NCBI GenBank assembly: GCA_948144175.1
Contig: CANXME010002007.1
Coordinates: 434,001-498,000, forward strand
Origin: Closterium sp. NIES-65
Lineage: Eukaryota > Streptophyta > Zygnematophyceae > Desmidiales > Closteriaceae
Reading direction: 5' to 3'
Length of the DNA: 64,000 nucleotides
Shown: piece after piece, positions 11,294 through 20,855 of the stretch
Position numbering within the stretch: position 1 is the stretch's first letter
Layout: each line of letters begins with the position of its first letter
The notes under the pieces: model-generated
Seen by the model: the letters and a program-made list of their open reading frames with translations, nothing else
What the model was told of the DNA's origin: nothing
Databases searched by the model: none
Made by a program: the position numbers and the translations under genes

Positions 11294-12176
11294 TCAACAT
11301 CAAGATTCCCTGCCACTAAGGCAAAGAGCTTCCCAGCTCAGCTCCTCTGCGTGGAATCTTGACTGTGGCTGGACTTTCCCCGCAGAGGAAGCCGGGCCGC
11401 AAAACTGAAGGGGTCTCGGGCGAGGGCTTCATACGGCCCTCATTCTCAGCTTTTGATTCAGTTTTCTTTGTTCGCTTGGCCTGCCGTGGCCATGGCGGAC
11501 CTTCCAGGCACGCATTTCTTGTTCCGCCGCCGACCTGCTGCTAGAGAAAGTACCTGCAGAGACACCCGTGACTACTCTCAATGGCAGTCGCGCCCTGCGC
11601 CCGTCCCTCCATCACAACCAGTAGTGCCTCCCGTTCCTCCTACGCCTCCTACCCCTCCCGCTCCCCCGGCGCCTCCTATTCCTCCCGTTCCTCCGGCCCC
11701 TCCTGTCCCGCCTACTGTTTGTGTTCCGGGACAGGGGGTTCTGCAGCTTCTCCTCCCGCCTGGCTACTCGGCGTTCGACGCCTTCCTGTCCGAGCCTGAA
11801 CGCAGCGGCGGCGAAGGATCTTCCTCCGCACCGGAGCAACGGTGGGGAGCGCCGGCTGCTTGCCCGTTGGACGAATCCGCAACCGGTGCAGACGACGACG
11901 TGGAGTTCTGGGCTGCTGACGGTCTCCCCGAGCACCTTCCAATTCCCTCCTTCCCCCCTCCGAATAAAAAAAGGCCCCACCCATCTCGCGATAATCGTGA
12001 TGCCCGTCCTCCCTCCCCCAGGCACAAGCCAACAAAGCACAGGCGCAATTCCTACACCTCGCATGAGAAGCTGCAATGGATTCTGAAGCTCGAAAACGGA
12101 GAGATGAGTGTGCGGCGCATGTCTCGCAAATCCGGCATCTCCCGAAGGTGTCTCACGGAGTGGAAGAGCCGGAAGG

Positions 12177-12307
12177 TGTCAGAACATATAGCTTACTTGT
12201 TTCTGTAGGCTATAGTGGGGTATCCCATAAGGGGTACAACCCAATCAGGGTTTCCTATTTGTACTCACTTCGTTCATAGTCATTTCATTCTCGTTCACTT
12301 CTTCTCA
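12177..12307 (+). repeat. Copia-1 5' LTR
   Basis: Begins TGTCAGAAC and ends TTCTCA. It is followed at once by TGGTATCGAGCAGG, in the place of the primer-binding site and related to the usual TGGTATC start of initiator-Met-tRNA sites. Confidence 0.95.
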
Positions 12308-12412
12308 TGGTATCGAGCAGGTTCCCCTGTGGGAACTGTTCGTAGGGCCCACCACCGCTACCTCTTAACTTTTTTTTTTCTGGCCGGAGCGCGCTCCGGG
12401 CCCTAGTACTTC

Positions 12413-13340
12413 TTTTTTTTCGATCTGCCCTAGTGCTCTGACGGCCGCCCGCCCTAGCGCCCGAGCGCCGCCGCCCTTGCGCCCTGACGGCCGCCCGCCC
12501 TAGTGCCCTGACGGCCGCCCGCTCTAGCGCCCGAACGCCGCCCGCCCTAGCGCCCTGACGGCAGCCCGCCCTAGCGCCCTGACGGCCGCCCGCCCTAGCG
12601 CCCGAGCGCCGCCCGCCCTAGCGCCCGAGCGCCGCCCGCCCTAGCGCCCGAGCGCCGCCCGCCCTAGCGCCCGAGCGCCGCCCGCCCTAGCGCCCTGACG
12701 GCCGCCCGCCCTAGCGCCCGTGCGCCGCTCGCCCTAGCGCCCTGACGGCCGCCCGCCCTAGCGCCCTGACGGCCGCCCGCCCTAGCACCCGAGCGCCGCC
12801 CGCCCTAGCGCCCGAGCGCAGCCCGCCCTAGCGCCCTGACGGCCGCCCGCCCTAGCGCCCGTGCGCCGCTCGCCCTAGCGCCCGAGCGCCGCCCGCCCTA
12901 GCGCCCTGACGGCCGCCCGCCCTGACGCCTGAGCGCCGCCCGCCCTAGCGCTCTGACGACCGCCCGCCCTGACGCCTGAGCGCCGCCCGTCGTCGCCCCA
13001 GCGCCCTAGCGCCCGACGCCCGCGAGCCGCCCGTCGCAGCCGCCCGTGAGCTGCCTGTACGCCGCCCGCCGAGCCGCCCGTGCACCCGCCCAGCGTGAGC
13101 CGCCCATGACCGCCCAGGCCGCCGTCCCTGAGCCGCCCGCGCCGCCGTCCCTGAGCCGCCTATGCAGCCGCCCGCGAGCCGCCAGCGAGCCGCCCGTCGC
13201 GACGCCCGCGCCGCACGAGCCGCCCGTACAGCCGAGCCGCCCCAACCGCCCGTGCAGCAGACCCGCCCGAGCCGCCCGAGCCGCCCGAGCCGCCCGCGCC
13301 GCCCCAGCAACCCGAGCCGCCCGAGCCGCCCGGGCAACCT
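12413..13340 (+). repeat. GC-rich tandem repeats in the Copia-1 leader
   Basis: About 25 imperfect copies of a 23-24-bp unit (GCCCTAGCGCCCTGACGGCC plus GCCC, with a CGAGCGCC variant) to about 13010, then a 9-bp GAGCCGCCC motif repeated irregularly to 13340. It lies between primer-binding site and gag, where packaging signals are expected. Confidence 0.9.
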
Positions 13341-13468
13341 GAGGAGCCGAGCTCCTGCTCCTGCGGGGCTACTGCTGCTCCGAGGCGTGCGCAGCTGCTG
13401 TTCTGCCGAGTTGCTGAGCCGCTGTGCTACCCGACTCTTCCTGCCCGGTGAGACAATCAGCTGCTGCA

Positions 13469-16400
13469 ATGGCCACCCCCAGTGTCCTGTCTTTTGACGC
13501 TGAGGGTCGCGCCATTGACTTTCCAGTCTGGATTGAGGACCTGCAGCTGTACTTACTGTGCGATGCGATCGATGAGGTTTCTCTCTTTGACTTTGTCTCT
13601 AGAGCTGTCCCTGCCCCTCCTGCTGATGCTGACCCTGCTGTTCGCTCCAAGTGGGCCACACGCGATGCTGCTGCACGTCTTGTTGTGCGTCGCCACCTCC
13701 CTTCCTCCGAGCGTGCCCACTTTAGTCAGTGCAAGACCGCTCAGGCCTTGTACGACGGTGTAGTTGCACGCTACTCCTCCCCTTCCTCCGCTACGCTGAG
13801 CCGCCTCATGCTACCATTTCTCTTCCCTGACCTCGCTGCCTTTCCCACTGTCGCTGACCTCGTTACCCACCTCCGCGCTAGTGACGCTCGCTACCGCGCT
13901 GCCCTTCCTGCTGAGTTCCGCGCCGCAAACACTCCTCCCATGTACATCACTCTCTACTTTCTCGTCACCCGTCTCCCTGAGTCCCTTCGTGTCGTTAGGG
14001 ACCAGTTTCTCTCTGTCTGTCCCACCACCCTCACTGTCGACCTCCTTGAGGAGTCCCTGCTAGCGGCTGAGAAGAGCATCGTCGCTGTAGGGGCCTCTCG
14101 GGGTGACCCTCGCACCCCCATCTTTGAGGGGTGTTCTCCTTCCCCCCTGCTGCCCTCTGTCGCCTCTGCCGCTGCGGCCGACCTCGCTGGTTTTGAGTCG
14201 GTCGGTGCGGCGTCTGCCCCCAGCGGTAGACGCCGCTCTAGCAAGGGCAAGGGGGGCAAGGGAGCGGGTGGAGCTAGAGGGGGCAGTGGCGAAGGAGGTG
14301 GGGGTGGCGGAGGGAGTGGGGGTGGCGGTGGAGGTGGTGGCGGGAGTGGAGGTACTGGTGGAGGCGGTGGAGGCGGAGGTGGCGGCGGAGGCGGTAGCGG
14401 AGGAGGCGGGGGCGAGGGTACCGGTGGGGGCGGTGGCGGTGGAGACGGGGGTGGCGGTGGAGGCGGGAGTGGCGGTGGCGGCGGGGGTCCGAGTGGCTCG
14501 TCCCAGCGGAGCAGCTCTGGGGGTGGCCAGCGCCAGCAGCAGCAGCAGCAGCGCTCTCGCACCGTCCCCGCCCCTCAGCAGCTCCGTGAGTGGTACTTGC
14601 AGCGTCAGCGTGGTGGTGCGTTTGGTCCCTGCCCCTACGTTCTTCGCACCGGTGACCGTGCGGGGGAGAGGTGTGGAGGCACCCACACAGCCCGCCGCTG
14701 CTTTGGCCGCCTGACCGACGCCTGGCGTCAGCAGTTTCCGGAGGCCGCTGAGATCCCCCGCTGGGGGGAGCTGTCTAGGGCTAGTGTAGCCATTTATGAT
14801 CTTGACTTTGATGCTATTCTTTCTGCTATGTATGCTGTGACTGGTAGTGATGAGGATGACTGTTACCGGTGTTTCCCGCCCGACCCGGGCATTGGTACTG
14901 CTGCGTCAGGTGCTAGTGAGGCTGCTGCTCTAGGTGCCAGTGCGTCTGTGCTCTCAGGTACTGGTGAGTCTGCCCTCTCAGGTACTGTGTCGGCTTCGGC
15001 CTCTCACACCTTCACCCTTGACTCTGGAGCGTCTCGCTCCTTCTTTCGGGACCGCACCACTCTCACGCCGCTGAGTCGGCCAGTTGCGGTGTCCCTGGCT
15101 GACCCCTCTGGGGGGCCTATCCTGTCTCGCTTCTCCACGGTCCTTCCGTGTCCGGCGGCCCCCTCTGGCACCCTGTCTGGTCTCTACCTCCCCTCGTTCT
15201 CGACGAACCTGGTGAGTGGTGCTGACCTACAGGATGCGGGTGTCCACCAGTTCACTCCTGCTCGTCAGCGAGTGACCCACTGCACGGAGGCTAGCACGGG
15301 ACGCCACCTGGCTACGTTTACACGTCGGCCAGGGTCGAGCCTGTACACACTGACCACTGCTTCTCCTCCAGGTGCTGAGTCTGGTAGGGTCCCTTTGTCT
15401 GGTCAGGTGTTTGCCGCAGCGTCCAGGTCTGGTCCTGAGTCAGCCCCCTGTTCGTGTCGTCGTCTGTCTCACGAGACCCTCCTCTGGCACCACCGCCTTG
15501 GCCACCCCTCTCTGCTTCGGCTCAGAGGCATGGCCTCCCGTCTTCTTGTGTCTGGTCTCCCCCGGTCTCTACCTCCCCTTCCTCAGGGCCCTGGCCCTGC
15601 GTGTGTCCCCTGTGTCGAGGGGCGCCAGCGTGCTGCCCCTCACTCCTCCCAGTTTCCTCCGACAGAGGCCCCGTTGCAGACGCTTCACATGGACGTGTGG
15701 GGCCCAGCCCGCGTCCGTGGACAGGGTCAGGAGCGCTACTTCCTGCTCGTTGTTGACGACTACTCGCGTTACACCACAGTCTTCCCCTTGCGCAGCAAGG
15801 GTGAGGTCACTGAGGTGCTGATCGACTGGATCCGCGCAACTCGTCTTCAGCTCAGGCAGAGCTTTGGCTCCGACTTTCCTGTGTTGCGTCTGCACTCGGA
15901 CAGAGGCGGAGAGTTCTCCTCTGGCCTTCTGCGTGCCTACTGTCGTGCGCGAGGCATCCGCCAGTCCTTCACGCTTCCGGACTCCCCGCAGCAAAATGGG
16001 ATTGCTGAGCGCCGCATTGGCATGGTCATGGACGTCGCCCGTACGTCCATGATGCATGCGGCTGCCCCCCATTTTCTGTGGCCGTTTGCGGTCAGGTACG
16101 CAGCGCATCAGATCAACCTCCACCCCAGGGTCTCCAGGCCGGAGACCTCCCCAGCCCTGCTGTGGACGGGGAAGGTTGGCGATGCGTCGGCGTTCCGGGT
16201 CTGGGGATCTCGGGCGTTTGTCCGCGACTTGTCTGCGGACAAGCTGTCCCCTCGCGCTGCTCCCTGCGTCTTCCTGGGGTTTCCCCCCGACGCCCCTGGG
16301 TGGCAGTTCTACCACCCCACCTCTCGACGTGTTCTGTCCTCCCAGGACGTCACGTTCGACGAGTCGGTACCCTACTACCGCCTCTTCCCCTACCGCACTC

Positions 16401-17944
16401 CGTCCCTCCCCCCACCCCCGCTCTTCTTGGTACCAGGTCCCCCCCCGGTAGACCCCCTCCCCCCTCAGGGTCCTGCCCCTTCAGGTGTGTCCCTGGTAGA
16501 TGCGGTCGAGCCTGTCGAGGTCACTGGTGACTCTAGTGCTGCTGCGGGAGCTGAGCCTGGGGGTGCGGAGCCTGGGGGTGCGGAGTCTGGGGGTGCTGAG
16601 CCTGGGGGTGCTGAGCCTGGAGGTGCCGAGCCTGGGGGTGCTGAGCCTGGGGGTGCTGCGCCTGGGGGTGCTGAGCCTGGGGGTGCTGAGCCTGGGGGTG
16701 CTGAGCCTGGGGGTGATGTGCCTGGGGGTGCTTTGTCTCGCCGGAAGCCACTCTCCCCACAGGAGCTGCGTGAGTGGTTTGCCAGGCGCTGGAGGCGTGC
16801 TGCTGGTGCTGGTGGTTCTTCGGCTGCAGAGGGTACTGCTGCCGCGCGTCCCGGCGGTGCTCGTACTGTGGGTGCTGGAGCTGCTTGGTCTGAGGGTTCT
16901 CCTGGAGCTGGTGCTGCTGAGGGTGTTGGCGCTGTGCCTGCCGCTGGCGGTCCGACTGATAGTGCTCCTGGTGCTGCTGCTGGAGGTTCTGGTGCTGCTG
17001 GAGGTGCTACTGTAGTGGGTGCTCCTGCTGGGGGTACTGGTGCTGTTCCTGCTGTTTCTGGCGTCGCCGCGCGGCCTCGACCGTACTTCGTTCCGCTCCT
17101 GCAGCAGGTTCTTGGTCTTACACCTCCTCCTCCCTTAGAGGGTCCGCAGCCTGTCCGGTCACAGCCAAAGCTACAGCCTGCCTCCCCTTTGCCTGCTCCT
17201 TCTCCCTACGCTGGTCCGACTGGAGGTCTTACTGAGCATCGTGAGCCTGCGTCTCGTCCTACGTCGCCTGTTCGTACTGAGCGCGCTAGTGGTCGCGGGT
17301 CGCGTCAGCGTCCTCCTCCTGTCCCTGGCACGCACCGGATGTCACTGCGTCCGTCCACTGCTCCTCTGCGTGCCCCTTTGCCTTCTCCTCCTGCTTCCTC
17401 TCTTCCTGCTCTTGCCGACCCGGAGTCGGACTCTCTTCGTGCTGCCAGTCCTACTGTCACGCGTCTCCTTGCTACTGCTGTCACTGACCCTTCCTTCGAG
17501 TCGTCTGCTGCGTCTGCCCTTGTCTCTGAGCTTGTCGACTTTGCTGCGCGCTGTCGTCTAGACTACGCTGCTAGTCTTGTCGCTGAGTCTGAGTCTGCCT
17601 GTCCTCCGTCCGTCGGGGGTGAGTGTGCCCTCGGCACGGACGTCATTGAGGACAGGCAGGAGGAGTTCCAGTGTCTGGCTGCCGCTTCACCTCATCTCGC
17701 GTCTGTACTGCTAGCCCCTGAGGGAGACCCGGATGCACCAGACATCCCGACTCCGCGCTCTTACGCGGAGGCGATAGAGGGTCCCTACTCCTCTCAGTGG
17801 CAGGCAGCTATGGACGTAGAGATGGCTTCCTGGAAGTCCACAGGCTCCTACGTTGACGAGGTTCCCCCGCCTGGGGCGAGCATCGTCAGTGACATGTGGA
17901 TTTTCAGGGTGAAGCAGCCGCCGGGTTTAGGGTTTAGGGTTTAG
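13469..17944 (+). CDS. Copia-1 Gag-protease-integrase polyprotein, truncated before RT
   Basis: One open frame of 1,491 codons from the MATPSV start shared by its relatives. Gag capsid-like region (1-210), Gly-rich tract (about 255-350), an atypical zinc knuckle (C-X13-C-X3-H-X4-C), aspartic protease (Asp518 in LDSGAS), pre-integrase HHCC region, integrase with Asp742, Asp811 and Glu847 (35 residues between the last two), a GGAEP repeat linker, then the first residues of reverse transcriptase. The frame ends inside inserted TTTAGGG repeats. This is the only copy here whose Gag-to-RT join has no frameshift. An upstream in-frame Met at 13424 is less likely, since the other copies share the later one. 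Confidence 0.9.
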   Translation: MATPSVLSFDAEGRAIDFPVWIEDLQLYLLCDAIDEVSLFDFVSRAVPAPPADADPAVRSKWATRDAAARLVVRRHLPSSERAHFSQCKTAQALYDGVVARYSSPSSATLSRLMLPFLFPDLAAFPTVADLVTHLRASDARYRAALPAEFRAANTPPMYITLYFLVTRLPESLRVVRDQFLSVCPTTLTVDLLEESLLAAEKSIVAVGASRGDPRTPIFEGCSPSPLLPSVASAAAADLAGFESVGAASAPSGRRRSSKGKGGKGAGGARGGSGEGGGGGGGSGGGGGGGGGSGGTGGGGGGGGGGGGGSGGGGGEGTGGGGGGGDGGGGGGGSGGGGGGPSGSSQRSSSGGGQRQQQQQQRSRTVPAPQQLREWYLQRQRGGAFGPCPYVLRTGDRAGERCGGTHTARRCFGRLTDAWRQQFPEAAEIPRWGELSRASVAIYDLDFDAILSAMYAVTGSDEDDCYRCFPPDPGIGTAASGASEAAALGASASVLSGTGESALSGTVSASASHTFTLDSGASRSFFRDRTTLTPLSRPVAVSLADPSGGPILSRFSTVLPCPAAPSGTLSGLYLPSFSTNLVSGADLQDAGVHQFTPARQRVTHCTEASTGRHLATFTRRPGSSLYTLTTASPPGAESGRVPLSGQVFAAASRSGPESAPCSCRRLSHETLLWHHRLGHPSLLRLRGMASRLLVSGLPRSLPPLPQGPGPACVPCVEGRQRAAPHSSQFPPTEAPLQTLHMDVWGPARVRGQGQERYFLLVVDDYSRYTTVFPLRSKGEVTEVLIDWIRATRLQLRQSFGSDFPVLRLHSDRGGEFSSGLLRAYCRARGIRQSFTLPDSPQQNGIAERRIGMVMDVARTSMMHAAAPHFLWPFAVRYAAHQINLHPRVSRPETSPALLWTGKVGDASAFRVWGSRAFVRDLSADKLSPRAAPCVFLGFPPDAPGWQFYHPTSRRVLSSQDVTFDESVPYYRLFPYRTPSLPPPPLFLVPGPPPVDPLPPQGPAPSGVSLVDAVEPVEVTGDSSAAAGAEPGGAEPGGAESGGAEPGGAEPGGAEPGGAEPGGAAPGGAEPGGAEPGGAEPGGDVPGGALSRRKPLSPQELREWFARRWRRAAGAGGSSAAEGTAAARPGGARTVGAGAAWSEGSPGAGAAEGVGAVPAAGGPTDSAPGAAAGGSGAAGGATVVGAPAGGTGAVPAVSGVAARPRPYFVPLLQQVLGLTPPPPLEGPQPVRSQPKLQPASPLPAPSPYAGPTGGLTEHREPASRPTSPVRTERASGRGSRQRPPPVPGTHRMSLRPSTAPLRAPLPSPPASSLPALADPESDSLRAASPTVTRLLATAVTDPSFESSAASALVSELVDFAARCRLDYAASLVAESESACPPSVGGECALGTDVIEDRQEEFQCLAAASPHLASVLLAPEGDPDAPDIPTPRSYAEAIEGPYSSQWQAAMDVEMASWKSTGSYVDEVPPPGASIVSDMWIFRVKQPPGLGFRV

Positions 17945-17946
17945 GT
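17923..17946 (+). repeat. interstitial telomere repeat (TTTAGGG)3
   Basis: GGG followed by three TTTAGG(G/T) units exactly at the break where about 0.6 kb of reverse transcriptase is missing compared with Copia-5 (52634-53229). Plant-type telomere motif. Confidence 0.93.
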
Positions 17947-18730
17947 CCTTCAGCGCTTTGGCTTCACATACTCCTCGCCTCAGGCCACTCCTCTGCCTAC
18001 TCGCCACTCACTCTCAGCTCTGCCTTCGGATGAGTCCGTAGAGTCGAGTGGCCCGTTTGCAGAGCTTGTTGGCTGCCTCATGTACCTGATGACCTGAACA
18101 CGTCCTGACCTTGCATACCCTCTTAGCATTCTCGCACGCTATGTTGCTCCTGGGAGACACCGACCAGAGCACATGGCTGCAGCGAAGAGGGTGTTGCGCT
18201 ACTTGTGCAGCACGTCGGGCATGGGGCTAGTGCTTGGAGGGCGCAGTCCAGTGGTCCTCACTGGGCACGCAGACGCTTCTTGGGCTGACGACCAGGCTAC
18301 GCAGCGGTCGTCACAGGGTTACACCTTCAGCCTTGGTTCCGGCTCTGTTTCGTGGCGGGCTACCCGCTCGTCTTCTGTTCTCGGCTCCAGTTGTGAGGCT
18401 GAGATCTACACTGGGGCTATGGATGCGCAGGAGTTACGTTGGCTCACCTACCTGCTGACCGACCTTGGAGAGCAGCCTCGTTCTCCTCCAGTCCTGTACG
18501 TAGACAACAAGGCCATGTTGGCCTTGTGTCGAGAGCAGCGACTGGAGCACAGAACGAAGCACATTGCTCTCCGCTACTTTCTTACTCGTGAGCTACAGCG
18601 ACTTGCGTACGTGGCCTCTGAGGCCAACACTGCTGATGTCTTCACCAAGGCACTTGCGCCTTGTGATCATCAGCGTTGTTGCACGCAGTTGGGTCTTGTG
18701 CCTGTCTTGCCTCACTTGCTCTCCTCTTGA
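17947..18730 (+). pseudogene. Copia-1 RT end and RNase H remnant
   Basis: Resumes at the equivalent of VLQRFGFTY near the RT C-terminus. A TGA at about 18097 replaces the Cys codon of the MTCTRPDL motif. The RNase H region then runs open from 18173 to 18730 (motifs TGHADASWADD, SSCEAEIY, YVDNKAM, RTKHIALRYF), with a small in-frame deletion after RELQ compared with the other copies. It has no start of its own and would only be made as part of a polyprotein. Confidence 0.85.
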
Positions 18731-18919
18731 CCTTGCTTGTACCTTCGCCTATATATACTCTTGTTCTTGCTTGTTTGCCTCTTGTATATCTCTATATATG
18801 ATCTTGCATGTGAACTGGCCTTCTGGCCTTTGAACTTGTGCTCGCAATGCGTGGTGACTTTGTGATCCACCCTGAGCTTTGCTTTGCTTTGCTTGACTGG
18901 TCTTGTGACCCCTTGTTCT

Positions 18920-18940
18920 CCCCCACTTTGCCTATGGGGG
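18920..18940 (+). promoter_or_regulatory. Copia-1 polypurine-tract region with hairpin
   Basis: CCCCCA and TGGGGG form a 6-bp stem around a 9-nt loop, ending 2 nt before the 3' LTR. The G run is the likely plus-strand primer. The same arrangement is present in the other Copia copies (25290-25310, 28923-28943 and 54217-54237). Confidence 0.75.
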
Positions 18941-18942
18941 TG

Positions 18943-19073
18943 TGTCAGAACATATAGCTTACTTGTTTCTGTAGGCTATAGTGGGGTATCCCATAAGGGG
19001 TACAACCCAATCAGGGTTTCCTATTTGTACTCACTTCGTTCATAGTCATTTTATTCTCGTTCACTTCTTCTCA
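18943..19073 (+). repeat. Copia-1 3' LTR
   Basis: 131 bp, one substitution from the 5' LTR; followed by the GAAGG target duplication. Confidence 0.95.
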
Positions 19074-20699
19074 GAAGGCTGAGCTTGAGGGCGCGCACGG
19101 TGCACGCTGTCGCCTGCACGGCCGCGGAAGGAGCTCATGGTATCGCGACATGGAAGCGGAGGTGTACCGGAGGTTTCTCGCCCACCGCAAGAAGTGCCTC
19201 ACCGTCTCGATCGCACGACTGCAGAAGTGGTCGCACGAGGTGATGAAAGAGTTACACCCAGGTGAAAAGTGGGCCGGCTCTCAGCGGTGGACTCAGCGCT
19301 TTCGCCGCCGCTGGAACCTGACGACCAGAGCGAAGACCCGGGTTGGCCAGAAGCTCTCGTCCAGTGAGTTGTTATTTGGTGGTATTGTTGTTTGTTTGTT
19401 CCCATCTATTCACGGCTCTCACTCTGTGTTTGTGCTTTCTGTTCCTCCCATCCCGTGTCCCAGACTTTGAGACTGATGTCAAGAACTTCTGGACGTATGT
19501 GCGTCACTCCCGCCGCCAGTACAAGATCGACCTGCCGTGGATCATAAACGCGGACCAGACGCCCCTCTGGCTTGAGATGCCATCCGAACGCACCGTTGAA
19601 GAGGTTGGCTCGCGCTCCGTGCCCGTCCGCAGCGGCGGCTACCAGAAAGAGCGGGTTACCGTGATGCTCGCCTGCACCGCCAGCGGGGAGAAGTTGAAGC
19701 CGTGGGTTTTCTTCAAAAGGAAGACCGTCCCCAAAGGAGATTTTCCTTCAGGTATGAAGCACACGTCGATTACGCGGTGGCATGTTCATGTCAGGTGTTA
19801 AACGTACGGTAACTAACATCGTGGTTTTTATGTTGTGCAGATATCCACGTGGGGGTCCATCCCAACGGTTGGATGGACGCAGACGGGGTCATCGAGTGGC
19901 TGGACGGGGCGGTGAAGCCGTACATCAACCCCAAGTTTGGAGTCCGTCCCCGCAAGGCTCTGCTCGTCCTCGATTCGTACCGCGGGCACCAGACCCCGGA
20001 GGTGAAGAAGAAGTTTGGCGAGCTCAACCTGGTCCCTGCGGTTATCCCTGCTGGCTGCACCTCGGAGATTCAACCCCTCGATGTCGCGGTTAACCGCTCC
20101 TTCAAGGCCGCCGTTCGCCAGCTCTACCAGGAGTGGTTTGAGCGTGAGGGGGTCGACACCTTGACGAAGAAAGGTGAGAGGTGCAGCACTGATAACGTTT
20201 TTATTTCTTTAACCCGTGCTGACCCGGTTTGTGGATTTGCGTGGCAGGCAACATCAAGAAGCCTCCTGTCGAGCTGACGCTCAAGTGGATCTCGACGGCC
20301 TGGAAGTCCGTGCCCAAGGAGCTCATTCAACAAGCGTTCCTCACCTGCGGCATCAGCAACGCCCTGGATGGGTCCCAGGACAAGCTCTGCCTGCAACACA
20401 GGCGAGACGAGCTCGAGGGCGAGGAGGTTGACATGGATGATGAAATTGCTGCTGACGGTTTCTTCTGCAACAACGTAGAGGAACCTGAGTCGGACTCTGA
20501 GGCCGACCCAGATGACCCCACTGTAGCTGATGATTAGAGTAGGGTAGAATTCTAGAAAATGGTGAAGCCTGTGTGAAGCTCGTAGGTAGAGTTAGATTAA
20601 CTAGAAGTAGATAAACTAGTTGTAGATTAACTAACATGATATGCTAGTGGATAAAATGTATAAAATGTCTTCAAATTAAAAAAACAACAAAAAACCAGG

Positions 20700-20855
20700 G
20701 TGGCGGTTATAATGTGTTCGGTATAGGTATGCGGTTATAATCTGTAAGCCTTTTAGGTATGCGCTTATAATCGAGCACCGGATATAAGCGCCACACGCCA
20801 ATTAAAAGCGCCAGGCGCTTATCCGCGGGTGGCGCTTATATCCGGGGTATGACGG
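20700..20855. repeat. subterminal repeats and right TIR of the pogo-type element
   Basis: Several direct and inverted copies of GGCGCTTATA/TTATAAGCGCC and GCGGTTATAA within 150 bp, ending in the terminal repeat. A related TTATAAGCGCCGGCG stands near the left end at about 11000. Likely transposase-binding sites. Confidence 0.8.

Larger units (their letters stand above)
12177..19073 (+). mobile_element. Copia-1, LTR retrotransposon (Ty1/Copia)
   Basis: TG...CA LTRs of 131 bp at both ends with a single difference, and a GAAGG target duplication at 12172-12176 and 19074-19078. Internal order is leader repeats, Gag, protease, integrase, reverse transcriptase and RNase H, which is the Copia order. 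The reverse transcriptase core is deleted and replaced by telomere repeats, and a further stop lies at 18097, so it cannot be autonomous. It is inserted into exon 1 of the pogo-type transposase. Confidence 0.95.
11453..20537 (+). pseudogene. pogo-like DDE transposase, split by Copia-1
   Basis: Cut-and-paste transposase. Apart from the insertion the gene looks whole: exon 1 (11453-12176 continuing at 19079-19363), exon 2 (19464-19751), exon 3 (19841-20173), exon 4 (20248-20537). All introns are GT-AG, and the total of 1,920 nt gives 639 residues plus stop, in phase across the Copia once one GAAGG copy is discounted. The N-terminus is Pro-rich (about 45-90). A helix-turn-helix lies at about 199-242, and a second basic DNA-binding region (CENP-B/Tc5-like) follows. 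The catalytic triad is Asp367 (NADQTPLW), Asp477 (LVLDSYRG) and Asp513 (IQPLDV), i.e. DD35D as in pogo/Tigger enzymes. The C-terminal tail is acidic. A second possible start is Met at 11492. The Copia sits between the HTH and the rest, so the product should be inactive. Confidence 0.85.
10917..20855 (+). mobile_element. pogo/Tc1-mariner-type DNA transposon containing a nested Copia
   Basis: The terminal inverted repeats start CCGTCATACCCCGGATA at both ends. The element is flanked by TA at 10915-10916 and 20856-20857, the target duplication of the Tc1/mariner superfamily. Without the 6.9-kb Copia-1 insertion and its target duplication it is about 3 kb, a normal size for an autonomous pogo-like element. 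It carries a spliced DDD transposase, three hairpins ahead of the gene and repeated TTATAAGCGCC motifs near its ends. Confidence 0.88.

Noticed and set aside
12413-13010. CRISPR-like array in the Copia-1 leader
   Set aside because: Direct tandem units without spacers in a eukaryotic retrotransposon; it is a minisatellite.
13954-14562. Long proline-rich open frames opposite the Gag glycine tracts (also 48912-49529 and similar)
   Set aside because: They are the reverse strand of GGN repeats; low complexity alone keeps the frame open. No domain or start context.
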